DNA of 64,000 nucleotides from Colwellia polaris (GCF_002104515.1 NZ_NBOE01000002.1:540343-604342), one strand, 5' to 3'. Counted from the first letter of the stretch, positions 49,153-57,867 are shown. The notes: a model not told the origin generated them from the sequence alone. A program made the numbers and translations.

Positions 49153-49191
49153 TTATATAAATAGGTTTAAACTTGTTGTTCGCTTCCTCAT
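49153..49191 (-). CDS. Candidate small peptide in repeat unit 1 (12 aa)
   Basis: Reads MRKRTTSLNLFI and stops. The ATG follows AGGAGG (49197-49202) at five bases, as strong a ribosome-binding site as any in the window. Whether it is translated is unknown. Confidence 0.3.
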   Translation of the reverse strand: MRKRTTSLNLFI

Positions 49192-49334
49192 TTACTCCTC
49201 CTGCCTTTCTCCCTGTGAATAAATTCATTTTTGCGAATCACGATTAAACTCAGCAAAATAAACTAATACATATTTTACAGGGAGAAAACAATGAGAAGGG
49301 AATGAGTTGAGAACTAAAGACTTGAAACTGATAC

Positions 49335-49388
49335 CTAACAAAGCGGCCCTTGCATAAATAAATGTAAACCTGTTGATCGCTTCCTCAT
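49335..49388 (-). CDS. Candidate small peptide in repeat unit 2 (17 aa)
   Basis: Reads MRKRSTGLHLFMQGPLC and stops; AGGAGG five bases upstream. It shares the N-terminal KRST/LxLF pattern with the other units but runs five codons further than units 1 and 4. Confidence 0.3.
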   Translation of the reverse strand: MRKRSTGLHLFMQGPLC

Positions 49389-49532
49389 TTACTCCTCCTG
49401 TTTGTCTCCCTGTGAATAAATTGACTTTAGCGAATCACGAGTAAACTTAACTAAATAAACTAATGCTTATTTTTACAGGGAGAAAACAATGAGAAGGGAA
49501 TGAGTTATGAACTATTGACTTGAAACTGATAT

Positions 49533-49586
49533 CTAACAAAGCGGCCTTTGCATAAATAAATGTAAACCTGTTGATCGCTTACTCAT
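49533..49586 (-). CDS. Candidate small peptide in repeat unit 3 (17 aa)
   Basis: Reads MSKRSTGLHLFMQRPLC and stops; AGGAGG five bases upstream. It differs from unit 2 in two residues only. Confidence 0.3.
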   Translation of the reverse strand: MSKRSTGLHLFMQRPLC

Positions 49587-49746
49587 TTACTCCTCCTGCC
49601 TTTCTCCCTGTGAATAAATTGATTTTAGCGAATCACGAGTAAACTTAACTAAATAAACTAATGCTTATTTTTACAGGGAGAAAACAATGAGAAGGGAATG
49701 AGTTGAGAACTATAGACTTGAAACTGATATGTAAAACAGCGCCACC

Positions 49747-49785
49747 TTATATAAATAGGTTTAAATTTGTTGATATCTTCCTCAT
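49747..49785 (-). CDS. Candidate small peptide in repeat unit 4 (12 aa)
   Basis: Reads MRKISTNLNLFI and stops; AGGAGG five bases upstream. It is the first unit downstream of the 6S RNA gene on this strand. Confidence 0.3.
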   Translation of the reverse strand: MRKISTNLNLFI

Positions 49786-49927
49786 TTACTCCTCCTTCCT
49801 TTCTCCCTGTGAATAAATTCATTTTTTCCAGTCACGAGCAAACTTAGCTAAATAAATACATAATGAAAGCAATAACGAGGAATACTCTTGACAAAATAAC
49901 AGGGTGAAACAAAGAGGGATAATAAAG

Positions 49928-50108
49928 ATGACCTCCAAGGTGCCGCGGTTCACATTAGTCCTGAACACCGGGTGTTCAGGGCGGACGTATCATTTCAACC
50001 GTAGGCTTCCCGATACGAGCCGGGCTTGCACAATAGTTAATAATCAACATCCTTAGGTAAAACTTATCGGCTCAGGGACATAGTTCACACACAAACACCC
50101 CAGAAGTC
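49928..50108 (-). ncRNA. ssrS: 6S RNA
   Basis: About 181 nt that mimics an open promoter and holds sigma-70 RNA polymerase in stationary phase. On the minus strand, GACTTCTGGGGTG near the 5' end pairs fully (with G-U) with CACCTTGGAGGTC at the 3' end. Inside lie the conserved CCCTGAGCCGATA, GGGAAGCCTACGG and the hairpin CCTGAACACCCGGTGTTCAGG. It is directly downstream of zapA on the same strand, as in E. coli. A -10 TATAAT lies at 50115-50120. The 3' end is set by pairing, not by a visible terminator. Confidence 0.93.
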
Positions 50109-50114
50109 GAAGCC

Positions 50115-50120
50115 ATTATA
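50115..50120 (-). promoter_or_regulatory. -10 element of the 6S RNA promoter
   Basis: Perfect TATAAT on the minus strand, about seven bases before the expected 5' end of the 6S RNA. The -35 region is weak. It lies between zapA and ssrS, so 6S RNA can be made independently of zapA. Confidence 0.7.
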
Positions 50121-50247
50121 ACGAAAATTGTCAGCCGAATTAAGTCTTTTATCACTTGTAAGACCTGACTGCTTAATGCTTGAACGAATTGAAGTTTCTT
50201 TAATCGAAAAAGTATCTTTATGTAAAAAAAAGATTAAAGCGAGTTAA

Positions 50248-50553
50248 CTAGGCTGTTTTAGTAGGGTTTACGGCTTGCTCAATTGTATCTTGTAGTAATT
50301 CAATTTTACTTTGCATTTTTTCGCGTTCTTGCTCTAACTCATTACGTGCTTGAATGAGATCGTGGGCAAGGTTTAGTGACATCATTACTAAGGCTTGTTC
50401 TGGAGATTTTACTGACGCAGACTTCTTAACGTCTTGTTCTAGGCGTTGATTAACTTCATTCGCAGCTTGCAGCAACGCAGATTCATGGCCAGCAGGACAA
50501 GCTACTTTCAGTCGTTTGTTGGCAACATTTATGGTTACTGTGTGTTGGCTCAT
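50248..50553 (-). CDS. zapA: Cell division protein ZapA
   Basis: 101 residues. It bundles FtsZ protofilaments at mid-cell. The N-terminal domain (TVTINVANKRLKVACPAGHESALLQAANEVNQRLE) is typical, followed by a long coiled coil (RNELEQEREKMQSKIELLQDTIEQA). It is followed by the 6S RNA gene and divergent from ygfB, as in E. coli. Confidence 0.94.
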   Translation of the reverse strand: MSQHTVTINVANKRLKVACPAGHESALLQAANEVNQRLEQDVKKSASVKSPEQALVMMSLNLAHDLIQARNELEQEREKMQSKIELLQDTIEQAVNPTKTA

Positions 50554-50788
50554 TGTGCGATATTCTCAATGCATAATATTTAGTTTATTGAGCAAATTGC
50601 TCGCTATGTTGCGCTACTTGCTTGTATTATCAAGAAATTTAATGATAACCAAAAGTAATGCACCATAAAGGGGAACTATAACGGTGCGAGTTACACTATG
50701 CAAGTGATCTCTATGGTTTTTTCTGGAATCAAGGCTAGGCCAATGTTAACATAGCCAACAATATACTCCCGATTGAACTGATATTTTT

Positions 50789-51358
50789 ATGGCTAATAGC
50801 ACCACTTTAGATTTCCCCTCTGTACAAGCAATTTTAACCAGTGAAGGTATTGAAGCGCATGCTGCTGAAATTCATGGCGTACTTACCGGGTTAATTGCCG
50901 CCGGCTTTGAGTTTGAAAGTAATGATTATATCGCCATGGTAAACGATATGCTTAACAACGCTGAAGGCTTGCCTACAACAATACAAAGCTTAGTAAAAAA
51001 TATTTACAGTGATATTTGGCAGAAAATTCTCGACGACTCTTACAGCTTTAAACTAATGCTGCCTGATGATGACGACTCAATTATTGAACGTGGTCATGCC
51101 TTAGGTAAATGGGTGCAAGGTTTTAATTTAGGCTTTGGTTTACAGCAAACAAAAAATGCTGCTTTGTCTGAAGACGTTAAAGAAGTGCTGGTAGACTTTG
51201 GCGAAATCGCTAATTTGTCAGACGAAATGGAAGAAGACGAAGACACCGAACAAGCCTTTTTTGAAATTGCTGAATACGTTCGCATTTCAGCCTTACTTTG
51301 TTTTACTGAGTTAGGTTCGCCGCCAGCACCACAAGATAAGAAAACCACTCTACATTAA
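50789..51358 (+). CDS. ygfB: YgfB/UPF0149 family protein
   Basis: 189 residues, acidic and helical. EIHGVLTGLIAAGF near the start and WVQGFNLGFGL in the middle are UPF0149 signatures; LVDFGEIANLSDE and the acidic EEDEDTEQAF follow. Its function in this genus is unknown (the Pseudomonas homologue affects alginate/beta-lactam response). It heads ygfB-pepP-ubiH-ubiI. Confidence 0.9.
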   Translation: MANSTTLDFPSVQAILTSEGIEAHAAEIHGVLTGLIAAGFEFESNDYIAMVNDMLNNAEGLPTTIQSLVKNIYSDIWQKILDDSYSFKLMLPDDDDSIIERGHALGKWVQGFNLGFGLQQTKNAALSEDVKEVLVDFGEIANLSDEMEEDEDTEQAFFEIAEYVRISALLCFTELGSPPAPQDKKTTLH

Positions 51359-51518
51359 GGCTACATTCATTCTACATTAACACAATAAAGCGACTGGGTT
51401 TAATCCTTCAAATAATTAAACTCGGCCCTCAGTGTGAAAATAGTTTGAAAAAAATGCGAAAATAGTACGAAAGTTATCAGTAACTAACGTTAATCAGACA
51501 GAAATTAAGCTAATAATT

Positions 51519-52853
51519 ATGATCAAAAATACCTTATTACCCGTGGCTGAATTTTGTCAGCGCAGAAAAAACTTTATCGCACAAATGCCTAACAATAGCA
51601 TCGCGCTTATTGCAGCAGGTAAAGAAGTAACGCGCAGTAACGACACTGAATACCCATTTTGCCAAAATAAGCATTTTTATTATTTAACCGGTTTTAACGA
51701 ACCTGATGCTATTTTGGCAATCATTAAAGCTGATGATGTCGCCGAAAGTGTTTTATTTTCTCGTGAAAAAGATCCACTACAAGAAGTGTGGCATGGCAGG
51801 CGCGTAGGGCAAAACAAAGCGATTAAAGATTATAAATTTGATAACTGCTTTGCCTTAGCCGATATTGAAGAACAGCTAATACCGTTAATAACCGGTAAAA
51901 CCGCGGTGTTAATTTGTCAAAATGAACAAAACGATTTTCAACAACAAGTACTTAATTGGTTAAGCCAAATCAAACAAGCCTCTCGCACCGGGGCTAAAGC
52001 GCCAACAACCTTGATTGATTGCAATAACATACTCGACGAAATGCGCTTACATAAGTCAAATGCTGAGCTTGATATTATGCGACAAGTTAACGTGATCAGC
52101 GGGGCTGCTCACCAACGCGCAATGCAGCAAAGCCAAGCAGGCAAGTTTGAATATCAAATAGAAGCCGAATTATTACACGAATTCGCCAGTAATGGTGCGC
52201 GCTACCCAGCATATAGCTCTATTGTTGCAGGTGGCGATAACGCTAATATTTTACATTACACCGATAACGACGAAGCCCTGAAAAACGGCGACTTACTTCT
52301 AATAGATGCTGGCGGCGAACTCGCGGGCTATGCAGCCGACATTACTCGTACCTTCCCGGTAAATGGTAAGTTTAGCGAACCACAAAGCCTTATTTATCAG
52401 TTAGTGCTCGATAGCCAAAATCTTGCTATTGCAGCAATTAAACCCGGGCAAACACTTGCAGAGCTTAATCGTATTGTTTGTGAATTTCTGACAAAAGGGT
52501 TGTACGATTTAGGTATTTTACAAGGTAACTTAACAATATTAATCGCCCAACGTGCATGTAAAAAATACTTTATTCATGGGCTTGGGCATTGGTTAGGGCT
52601 CGATGTTCATGATGTTGGCGACTACCATGCCAGCGCAATGCGCGAACAATTACGCCCATTTGCTGACGGGATGGTATTAACAATAGAGCCGGGTATTTAT
52701 ATTCCAAGTACAGATAAAAGCGTTGATGAAAAGTGGCGCGGTATTGGTGTTCGCATAGAAGATAATATCGCGATAACCGCAACCGGTTTTGAAAACTTAA
52801 CCGTGAATGCACCCAAAACCATTGCTGATATTGAAGCCCTTATGGCTGATTAA
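51519..52853 (+). CDS. pepP: Xaa-Pro aminopeptidase II
   Basis: Removes N-terminal residues before proline. The N-terminal AMP_N domain (CQRRKNFIAQMPNNSIALI) precedes the pita-bread catalytic domain with metal ligands in LLIDAGGELAGYAADITRTFPV, HGLGHWLGLDVHDVGDY and LTIEPGIY, and the final Glu in GVRIEDN. 444 residues. It sits between ygfB and ubiH as in E. coli. Confidence 0.96.
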   Translation: MIKNTLLPVAEFCQRRKNFIAQMPNNSIALIAAGKEVTRSNDTEYPFCQNKHFYYLTGFNEPDAILAIIKADDVAESVLFSREKDPLQEVWHGRRVGQNKAIKDYKFDNCFALADIEEQLIPLITGKTAVLICQNEQNDFQQQVLNWLSQIKQASRTGAKAPTTLIDCNNILDEMRLHKSNAELDIMRQVNVISGAAHQRAMQQSQAGKFEYQIEAELLHEFASNGARYPAYSSIVAGGDNANILHYTDNDEALKNGDLLLIDAGGELAGYAADITRTFPVNGKFSEPQSLIYQLVLDSQNLAIAAIKPGQTLAELNRIVCEFLTKGLYDLGILQGNLTILIAQRACKKYFIHGLGHWLGLDVHDVGDYHASAMREQLRPFADGMVLTIEPGIYIPSTDKSVDEKWRGIGVRIEDNIAITATGFENLTVNAPKTIADIEALMAD

Positions 52854-52855
52854 CA

Positions 52856-52940
52856 GCGGTGCATTAAAAGCGGCTGATTAAAAGCGGCGCATTAAAAACG
52901 GTGCAGTAAAAACGGTGCAGTAAAAATAGCGCAGTAAATT
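52856..52940. repeat. Six degenerate 14-15 bp direct repeats between pepP and ubiH
   Basis: Units such as GCGGTGCATTAAAA, GCGGCTGATTAAAA and two identical CGGTGCAGTAAAAA fill nearly the whole 104-bp gap between the pepP stop and the ubiH start. Confidence 0.85.
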
Positions 52941-52957
52941 AACACAACAGGTTAATA

Positions 52958-54235
52958 ATGAAAACGAGTGCAGCAGATACAAACAATATACCTGATAGCA
53001 GCCAACATTTTGATGTTATTATTTCAGGTGGAGGTTTATCGGGCAGCTTAATGGCATTAAGCTTATCTGGCTTGCGTGATCATAACCAGCAGCCGTTGAA
53101 AATTGCCATTATTGAAGCCAATGCAGTGTTAACTGAGTCAAGCGCTAGTTTTGACAATCGCGTTTTAGCCTTATCTCACGGCAGCGCAAATTACCTCAAT
53201 AATATTGGTGCATGGCAACATTTACAACAACATGCTGAGCCGATACAAAACATTCATATTTCAGATCGCGGTTATTATGGCAAAGCGCGACTTTATGCCG
53301 AACACCACCAAGTAGACGCGCTTGGCTTTGTGGCTGAAATGACCCACATTGGCGCTGCGCTGCTAAAAACCTTAAGCACTAAAAACCATGTAACTTGGTT
53401 TACGCCAGACAGTATTAACGAAATAAAATGGCAAGCAGAAAAAGTAAATGTTGAACTTCACTCTGGCATAAAATTATCTGCCGCGCTTTTACTGGCCTGC
53501 GATGGCGCAAAGTCGCCTTGTCGAGCATTTGCTAACATAGCAACAACAAGTCGCGATTATCAACAAACCGCTTTAATCGCTAATGTTGCCACATCTATTC
53601 ATCACAATAACATTGCTTATGAACGCTTTACCGACACTGGCCCGATCGCCATGTTACCTTTAACGGCAAGTCAAAATAACTCAACTGAACTAGGTAAATC
53701 AGCAAAAAATAGCGCAGGTCGATGTTCTTTAGTGTGGACATTAACCCCTGAACTTGCTGACAAAATGCTGAATTTACCCGAGCACGAGTTTGCTGAGCAA
53801 TTATCGCAATCATTCGGCCACTGGCTAGGTAATATTACCCATGTCGGTAAACGGGTTACTTACCCTCTTAAATTAGTGCAAGCTAATGAACAGGTTTATC
53901 ATCGCATGGCTCTAATTGGTAATGCCTCTCACACTATTCATCCTATTGCCGGACAAGGCTTTAATTTAGGTTTGCGTGATGTAAGCGACATGACAGAAGT
54001 GATTAAACGTGCCTTGTTACAGCAACAAGATATCGGTGCTTTTGCCAATTTAATGCAATATGGCAAAGCGCGAGGGCAAGATCAAAAGCAAGTGATCAAC
54101 TTAACCGACTCGTTAGTTACTTTATTTTCGAATCAACTACCGCCATTAGTTGCAGGGCGTAATATTGGTTTAAAAGTAGTAAACTATTTGCCGAGTTTGA
54201 AAAACGCACTTGTTAAGAAAACCATGGGCTATTAA
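52958..54235 (+). CDS. ubiH: 2-octaprenyl-6-methoxyphenol hydroxylase
   Basis: FAD monooxygenase of ubiquinone synthesis. The dinucleotide motif is VIISGGGLSGSLMALSL, the second FAD motif LLACDGAKSPCRA and the third GNASHTIHPIAGQGFNLGLRDV, typical of UbiH/Coq6. 425 residues. It is followed by its paralogue ubiI in the conserved tandem pair. Confidence 0.93.
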   Translation: MKTSAADTNNIPDSSQHFDVIISGGGLSGSLMALSLSGLRDHNQQPLKIAIIEANAVLTESSASFDNRVLALSHGSANYLNNIGAWQHLQQHAEPIQNIHISDRGYYGKARLYAEHHQVDALGFVAEMTHIGAALLKTLSTKNHVTWFTPDSINEIKWQAEKVNVELHSGIKLSAALLLACDGAKSPCRAFANIATTSRDYQQTALIANVATSIHHNNIAYERFTDTGPIAMLPLTASQNNSTELGKSAKNSAGRCSLVWTLTPELADKMLNLPEHEFAEQLSQSFGHWLGNITHVGKRVTYPLKLVQANEQVYHRMALIGNASHTIHPIAGQGFNLGLRDVSDMTEVIKRALLQQQDIGAFANLMQYGKARGQDQKQVINLTDSLVTLFSNQLPPLVAGRNIGLKVVNYLPSLKNALVKKTMGY

Positions 54236-54330
54236 TCATTAGATTAAAGATATCTATGAGCATAAAACACATAACCCTTAAAATATGACGATTAAAAACG
54301 TAAATATAACCAAATTGAATATGGCTAAAC

Positions 54331-55653
54331 ATGCAAAAATTTGATCTATTAATTGTCGGCGGCGGCATGGTTGGCTTAACCTTGGCGCTTGCCATTCGCC
54401 AACAAACCGAGCTCAGTGTAGCTATTGTCGACAACGCGCCAGTTGGCAACTTAAGTGATACCCTTAGCGATGAACCAGAACTACGCGTTAGTGCTATAAA
54501 TGCCGCGAGCCAACAAATATTTAGTAACCTAAATGTTTGGCAAGACATTATTGCTCAGCGCACCCAGCCATATCACGACATGCATATTTGGGACAAAGCG
54601 GGCTACGGACAATTAGATTTCTCATTAAACGATGTTAACCACACCAGCGTTGCCAACAATCCCGAACAACTGGGCTTTATTATCGAAAATAACGTTATTC
54701 GCAACGCACTGTGGCACAAGGCAGAACAAGACAGTGGTATCGTATTTTTTACTGAGCATAAACTGCAACAATTAAGCCCAAGCGATAACGAAGTATTTGC
54801 TACCTTTGAGTCTAGCGACAGCAGCAACAGTCAAGCTATGCCAATAGTGGCAAAGTTAGTGGTAGGGGCAGACGGCGCTAACTCTTGGGTACGTAAGCAA
54901 ATGAACGTACCGTTAACTTTTCGAGACTATGATCATCATGCCATGGTAGCTACTGTAAAATGCCAGCAAGGTCATCAAAGTACGGCTTGGCAAGTATTTC
55001 TAGCAACAGGCCCTTTGGCGTTGCTGCCGCTATATCAAAAAGATTTATGTTCTATTGTTTGGTCAACTAGTCCTGAAGAAGCCTCGCGCTTAACGGCTTT
55101 ATCAGCCGAAGAGTTTGGCAAAGAAATAACCGCAGCTAGCGATGGCAAACTTGGCGAAGTTAAACTCCTGAGCGAGCGCATTACTTATCCGTTAACCATG
55201 CGTTTTTCACAAGAGTTTGTAAAAGGTCGTATGGTGTTGGTTGGCGATGCTGCCCATACTATTCACCCGTTAGCTGGCCAAGGTGTTAATTTAGGTTTGC
55301 TCGATGCCGTAGCATTGTCGCAAACGATTAGCGAACAACTGAGTAAAGCTCAAGCTAAAGGCATGCTCGACGACAACGCTTGGTATAGCGATAAATCGTT
55401 GCAACAATTTGCCCGCTGGCGTAAAAGTGAAGCCGCAGAAATGATCGCCGCCATGGAAGCCATTAAACAAAGCTTTAGTCCGCAACAAAGTGCGATTAAA
55501 TTATTACGAGGTTTAGGTATGTCGTTGCTTAATAAGTTTACACCGGCTAAAGCTGTGATGATCAACCAAGCGTTAGGCTTTAAAGAAAACTTACCTGTAT
55601 TGGCTAAAGCGAGCGCTAAGCCATTATCTGCTAATTCACTATCTTCGAAATAG
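54331..55653 (+). CDS. ubiI: UbiI/VisC FAD-dependent ubiquinone hydroxylase
   Basis: Paralogue of UbiH acting at C5 of the ubiquinone ring. LLIVGGGMVGLTLALAI, LVVGADGANSWVRKQMNVP and LVGDAAHTIHPLAGQGVNLGLLDAVAL are the three FAD motifs. 440 residues. The C-terminal 60 residues hold AEMIAAMEAIKQSF and KPLSANSLSSK. A MITE-family hairpin follows six bases after the stop. gcvT lies downstream, the same order as in E. coli (reverse reading). Confidence 0.92.
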   Translation: MQKFDLLIVGGGMVGLTLALAIRQQTELSVAIVDNAPVGNLSDTLSDEPELRVSAINAASQQIFSNLNVWQDIIAQRTQPYHDMHIWDKAGYGQLDFSLNDVNHTSVANNPEQLGFIIENNVIRNALWHKAEQDSGIVFFTEHKLQQLSPSDNEVFATFESSDSSNSQAMPIVAKLVVGADGANSWVRKQMNVPLTFRDYDHHAMVATVKCQQGHQSTAWQVFLATGPLALLPLYQKDLCSIVWSTSPEEASRLTALSAEEFGKEITAASDGKLGEVKLLSERITYPLTMRFSQEFVKGRMVLVGDAAHTIHPLAGQGVNLGLLDAVALSQTISEQLSKAQAKGMLDDNAWYSDKSLQQFARWRKSEAAEMIAAMEAIKQSFSPQQSAIKLLRGLGMSLLNKFTPAKAVMINQALGFKENLPVLAKASAKPLSANSLSSK

Positions 55654-55658
55654 CTGTT

Positions 55659-55703
55659 TAACCTGAACTCTAGATAATGAATGCTTATCCAGAGTTCAGG
55701 TTA
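55659..55703. repeat. Short hairpin copy of the MITE-like family
   Basis: TAACCTGAACTCTAGATAA and TTATCCAGAGTTCAGGTTA with a 7-base loop: the same termini as the 233-bp element at 2842-3074 with the interior gone (one base differs in the left arm). It starts six bases after the ubiI stop and may act as its 3' hairpin. Confidence 0.75.
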
Positions 55704-55842
55704 AGTAATATTACGCTTTAAGGTCTTAACTTTTTCTGAGTAGGCCTCGTTAGTTTGGCTATTTTGTTGACTATAAGGTCAAGTAAATCAGTGCTTTTAC
55801 CCGCTTTAAATGCATTAAAACCACATGATAAAAAAATAGTTT

Positions 55843-55949
55843 CTCAGCAACATATCAACAATATAAAATTTTAGCCCACAAGTTGCTGAGTTTTTATACC
55901 CTAAAGGAATTATATTTTTCAAAGTGCTACTTTTGAAAATATAATTTGG
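55843..55949. other. Two hairpins in the ubiI-gcvT gap
   Basis: CTCAGCAAC (55843) pairs with GTTGCTGAG (55882-55890), followed by TTTTT. Next, AATTATATTTTTCAAAG is almost perfectly repeated in inverse up to about 55947. The gap ubiI-gcvT is 492 bp and holds no gene. The role of these hairpins (termination of ubiI or leader control of gcvT) is not decided by sequence. Confidence 0.5.
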
Positions 55950-56145
55950 AATAGATTATTTAGTCGGGTTTTTATTTTTATTATGCCATTTTATCTGTTG
56001 AATCAACGATTACTCGCGGCTATAATCTTTAGCACTTTTTGTAAATCATTCGTCTTTATTCTAGGTTTATACGCAAAGGTATAAAATAGTGCTGTTAAAA
56101 GCACTTTATTGCTAGATAAAACAACTAACGTGAGTGAAACGTAGC

Positions 56146-57234
56146 ATGTCAAATAAAACAGTATTACACGCCAAGCACATTGAAGCTGGCGCTAAAATGG
56201 TTGATTTTTACGGTTGGGATATGCCGATTAACTATGGTTCTCAAATTGAAGAACATCATGCAGTGCGCACCGACGCTGGTATGTTCGACGTTTCACACAT
56301 GACCATTGTTGACGTTCAAGGCCAAGATGCACAAGCATTTTTACGCCGTTTAGTTATTAACGACGTTGCCAAGTTAGACGTTGCAGGTAAAGCTTTATAT
56401 ACCGGCATGTGTAATGAAGAAGGCGGCGTAATTGACGACTTAATTGTTTATTTTTTCACAACAACTGATTACCGTTTAGTGGTGAACTCAGCAACGCGTG
56501 AAAAAGACTTAGCTTGGATCAACGCCCAATCAGCTGAATTTGACGTAGTCATTACTGAACGTCCTGAATTTGCCATGATCGCTGTACAAGGCCCTCAAGC
56601 TAAAGCTAAAGTAGCAACATTACTTAGCGCAGAGCAAAATAAAGCTGTTGAAGGCATGAAGCCATTTTTCTCAGCACAAGCGGGCGACTTATTTATCGCT
56701 ACAACGGGCTACACCGGTGAAAACGGTTACGAAATTGCTTTACCCGCTGAACAAGCTGCCGATCTTTGGCAACAATTACTAGACGCAGGCGTTAAGCCTT
56801 GTGGTTTAGGTGCTCGTGATACGCTTCGCTTAGAAGCCGGCATGAACCTTTACGGTTTAGACATGGACGAAAGCGTTTCACCATTAGCCGCTAACATGGC
56901 GTGGACCATTAGCTGGGAACCAGAAGATCGTAACTTTAATGGCCGTGAAGTATTAGCGGCGCAACGTGCTGCGGGTGACCAACCTAAATTAGTCGGCTTA
57001 GTGCTTGAAGAAAAAGGTGTTTTACGCACAGGCTTAAAAGTAATTACAGCAGCAGGCGAAGGTATTATTACTTCAGGAACATTCTCTCCTACTTTAGGCC
57101 ACAGTATTGCCATGGCACGTGTACCACGTAGTACAGCATTAGGCAGTACAGTAGAAGTTGAAATGCGTAAAAAGCTAGTAAAAGTTCAAGTAATTAAGCC
57201 AAGCTTTGTACGTAACGGCAAAAAAGTTTTTTAA
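56146..57234 (+). CDS. gcvT: Aminomethyltransferase, glycine cleavage T protein
   Basis: Transfers the methylene of lipoyl-bound aminomethyl to tetrahydrofolate. N-terminal [70 protein letters not shown] and the C-terminal [13 protein letters not shown] are diagnostic. I chose ATG at 56146 (MSNKTVLH), matching E. coli length; a GTG at 56134 is also in frame. 362 residues. First gene of gcvTHP. Confidence 0.97.
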   Translation: MSNKTVLHAKHIEAGAKMVDFYGWDMPINYGSQIEEHHAVRTDAGMFDVSHMTIVDVQGQDAQAFLRRLVINDVAKLDVAGKALYTGMCNEEGGVIDDLIVYFFTTTDYRLVVNSATREKDLAWINAQSAEFDVVITERPEFAMIAVQGPQAKAKVATLLSAEQNKAVEGMKPFFSAQAGDLFIATTGYTGENGYEIALPAEQAADLWQQLLDAGVKPCGLGARDTLRLEAGMNLYGLDMDESVSPLAANMAWTISWEPEDRNFNGREVLAAQRAAGDQPKLVGLVLEEKGVLRTGLKVITAAGEGIITSGTFSPTLGHSIAMARVPRSTALGSTVEVEMRKKLVKVQVIKPSFVRNGKKVF

Positions 57235-57250
57235 CTATTTCTTACTAATA

Positions 57251-57292
57251 TAGGGTTAACACGCACTTTTATTAATGCGTAATAAAACCCTA
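57251..57292. other. Hairpin between gcvT and gcvH
   Basis: TAGGGTT and AACCCTA form the outer stem, with ACGCA and TGCGT inside. No T run follows; it could set different amounts of gcvT and gcvH mRNA. Confidence 0.4.
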
Positions 57293-57398
57293 TTAAATTG
57301 CAGAATATTTAAGCTATAGTATCAATTGAAACGCGCAAGCAGCTTCATACTATGGTCATTTAAACAAAAATTTTAAAATACAGACTAGGAACCAAACA

Positions 57399-57788
57399 AT
57401 GAGCAACATTCCTTCAGAATTAAAATATGCAACATCACACGAATGGGTACGTAACGAAGGTAACGGTGTAGTTACTGTAGGTATTACAGAACACGCACAA
57501 GACCTTTTAGGCGACATGGTATTTGTTGAGTTACCAGAAGTTGGCGATACCGTAAGCACAGGCGACGACGTTGCTGTAGCTGAGTCAGTTAAAGCTGCAT
57601 CAGACATTTACGCACCGGTTACAGGTGAAGTTGTAGAAGTGAATGAAGACCTTGAAGATTCACCAGAGCTAGTTAACTCTGACGCGTTTGGTGACGGTTG
57701 GTTATTCAAATTGAAAATTGAAGACGAAGGCGAGTTAGATAGCTTGCTAGATGCTGAAGGGTATGCAAACTCGATCGACGAAGACTAG
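57399..57788 (+). CDS. gcvH: Glycine cleavage H protein
   Basis: Lipoyl carrier shuttling between GcvP, GcvT and the lipoamide dehydrogenase. Lipoylated lysine in [20 protein letters not shown]; opening [15 protein letters not shown]. 129 residues, acidic, as usual. A GGAACC-type weak site precedes the ATG. Confidence 0.97.
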   Translation: MSNIPSELKYATSHEWVRNEGNGVVTVGITEHAQDLLGDMVFVELPEVGDTVSTGDDVAVAESVKAASDIYAPVTGEVVEVNEDLEDSPELVNSDAFGDGWLFKLKIEDEGELDSLLDAEGYANSIDED

Positions 57789-57833
57789 TTTTCGGGCACA
57801 CTCTACTTTTATACTGCGTTGCTTTCGTTATTC

Positions 57834-57867
57834 GTCGTAATCACTTAGTACACTAAGCTCATACGAC
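57834..57867. repeat. Palindromic intergenic sequence in the gcvH-gcvP gap
   Basis: GTCGTA...TACGAC flank CTTAGTACACTAAG, giving a nested hairpin inside a 202-bp gap. Similar palindromes are, to my memory, common in genomes of this order, but no second copy is in this window. Confidence 0.45.

Larger units (their letters stand above)
49079..49862. repeat. Four tandem 198-bp repeats with inverted arms
   Basis: Units start at 49079, 49277, 49475 and 49673, an exact 198-bp period at the arm. Each unit is a 138-bp palindromic part (ACAGGGAGAAA ... TTTCTCCCTGT, with similarity reaching 30 bp inward) plus a 60-bp AT-rich linker. Centres fall in two types: units 1 and 4 (CAGCGCCACCTTATATAAA) and units 2 and 3 (AACAAAGCGGCC). 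On the minus strand every unit carries AGGAGG-N5-ATG and a 12-17 codon frame. The array sits between murI and the 6S RNA gene, where E. coli has ygfA. The 180 bp between murI and the array show nothing. Confidence 0.95.

Noticed and set aside
49079..49862. CRISPR array
   Set aside because: Units are 198 bp with the linkers themselves repeated; there are no short repeats with unique spacers and no cas genes.
49079..49862. Hydrophobic toxin/antisense RNA repeats of the Ibs/Sib or Ldr/Rdl type
   Set aside because: Layout is similar, but the encoded peptides are basic and not membrane-spanning, so I do not call them toxins.
55704..56145. Glycine riboswitch upstream of gcvT
   Set aside because: I looked for the conserved cores of the glycine aptamer in this gap and found none; only simple hairpins are present.
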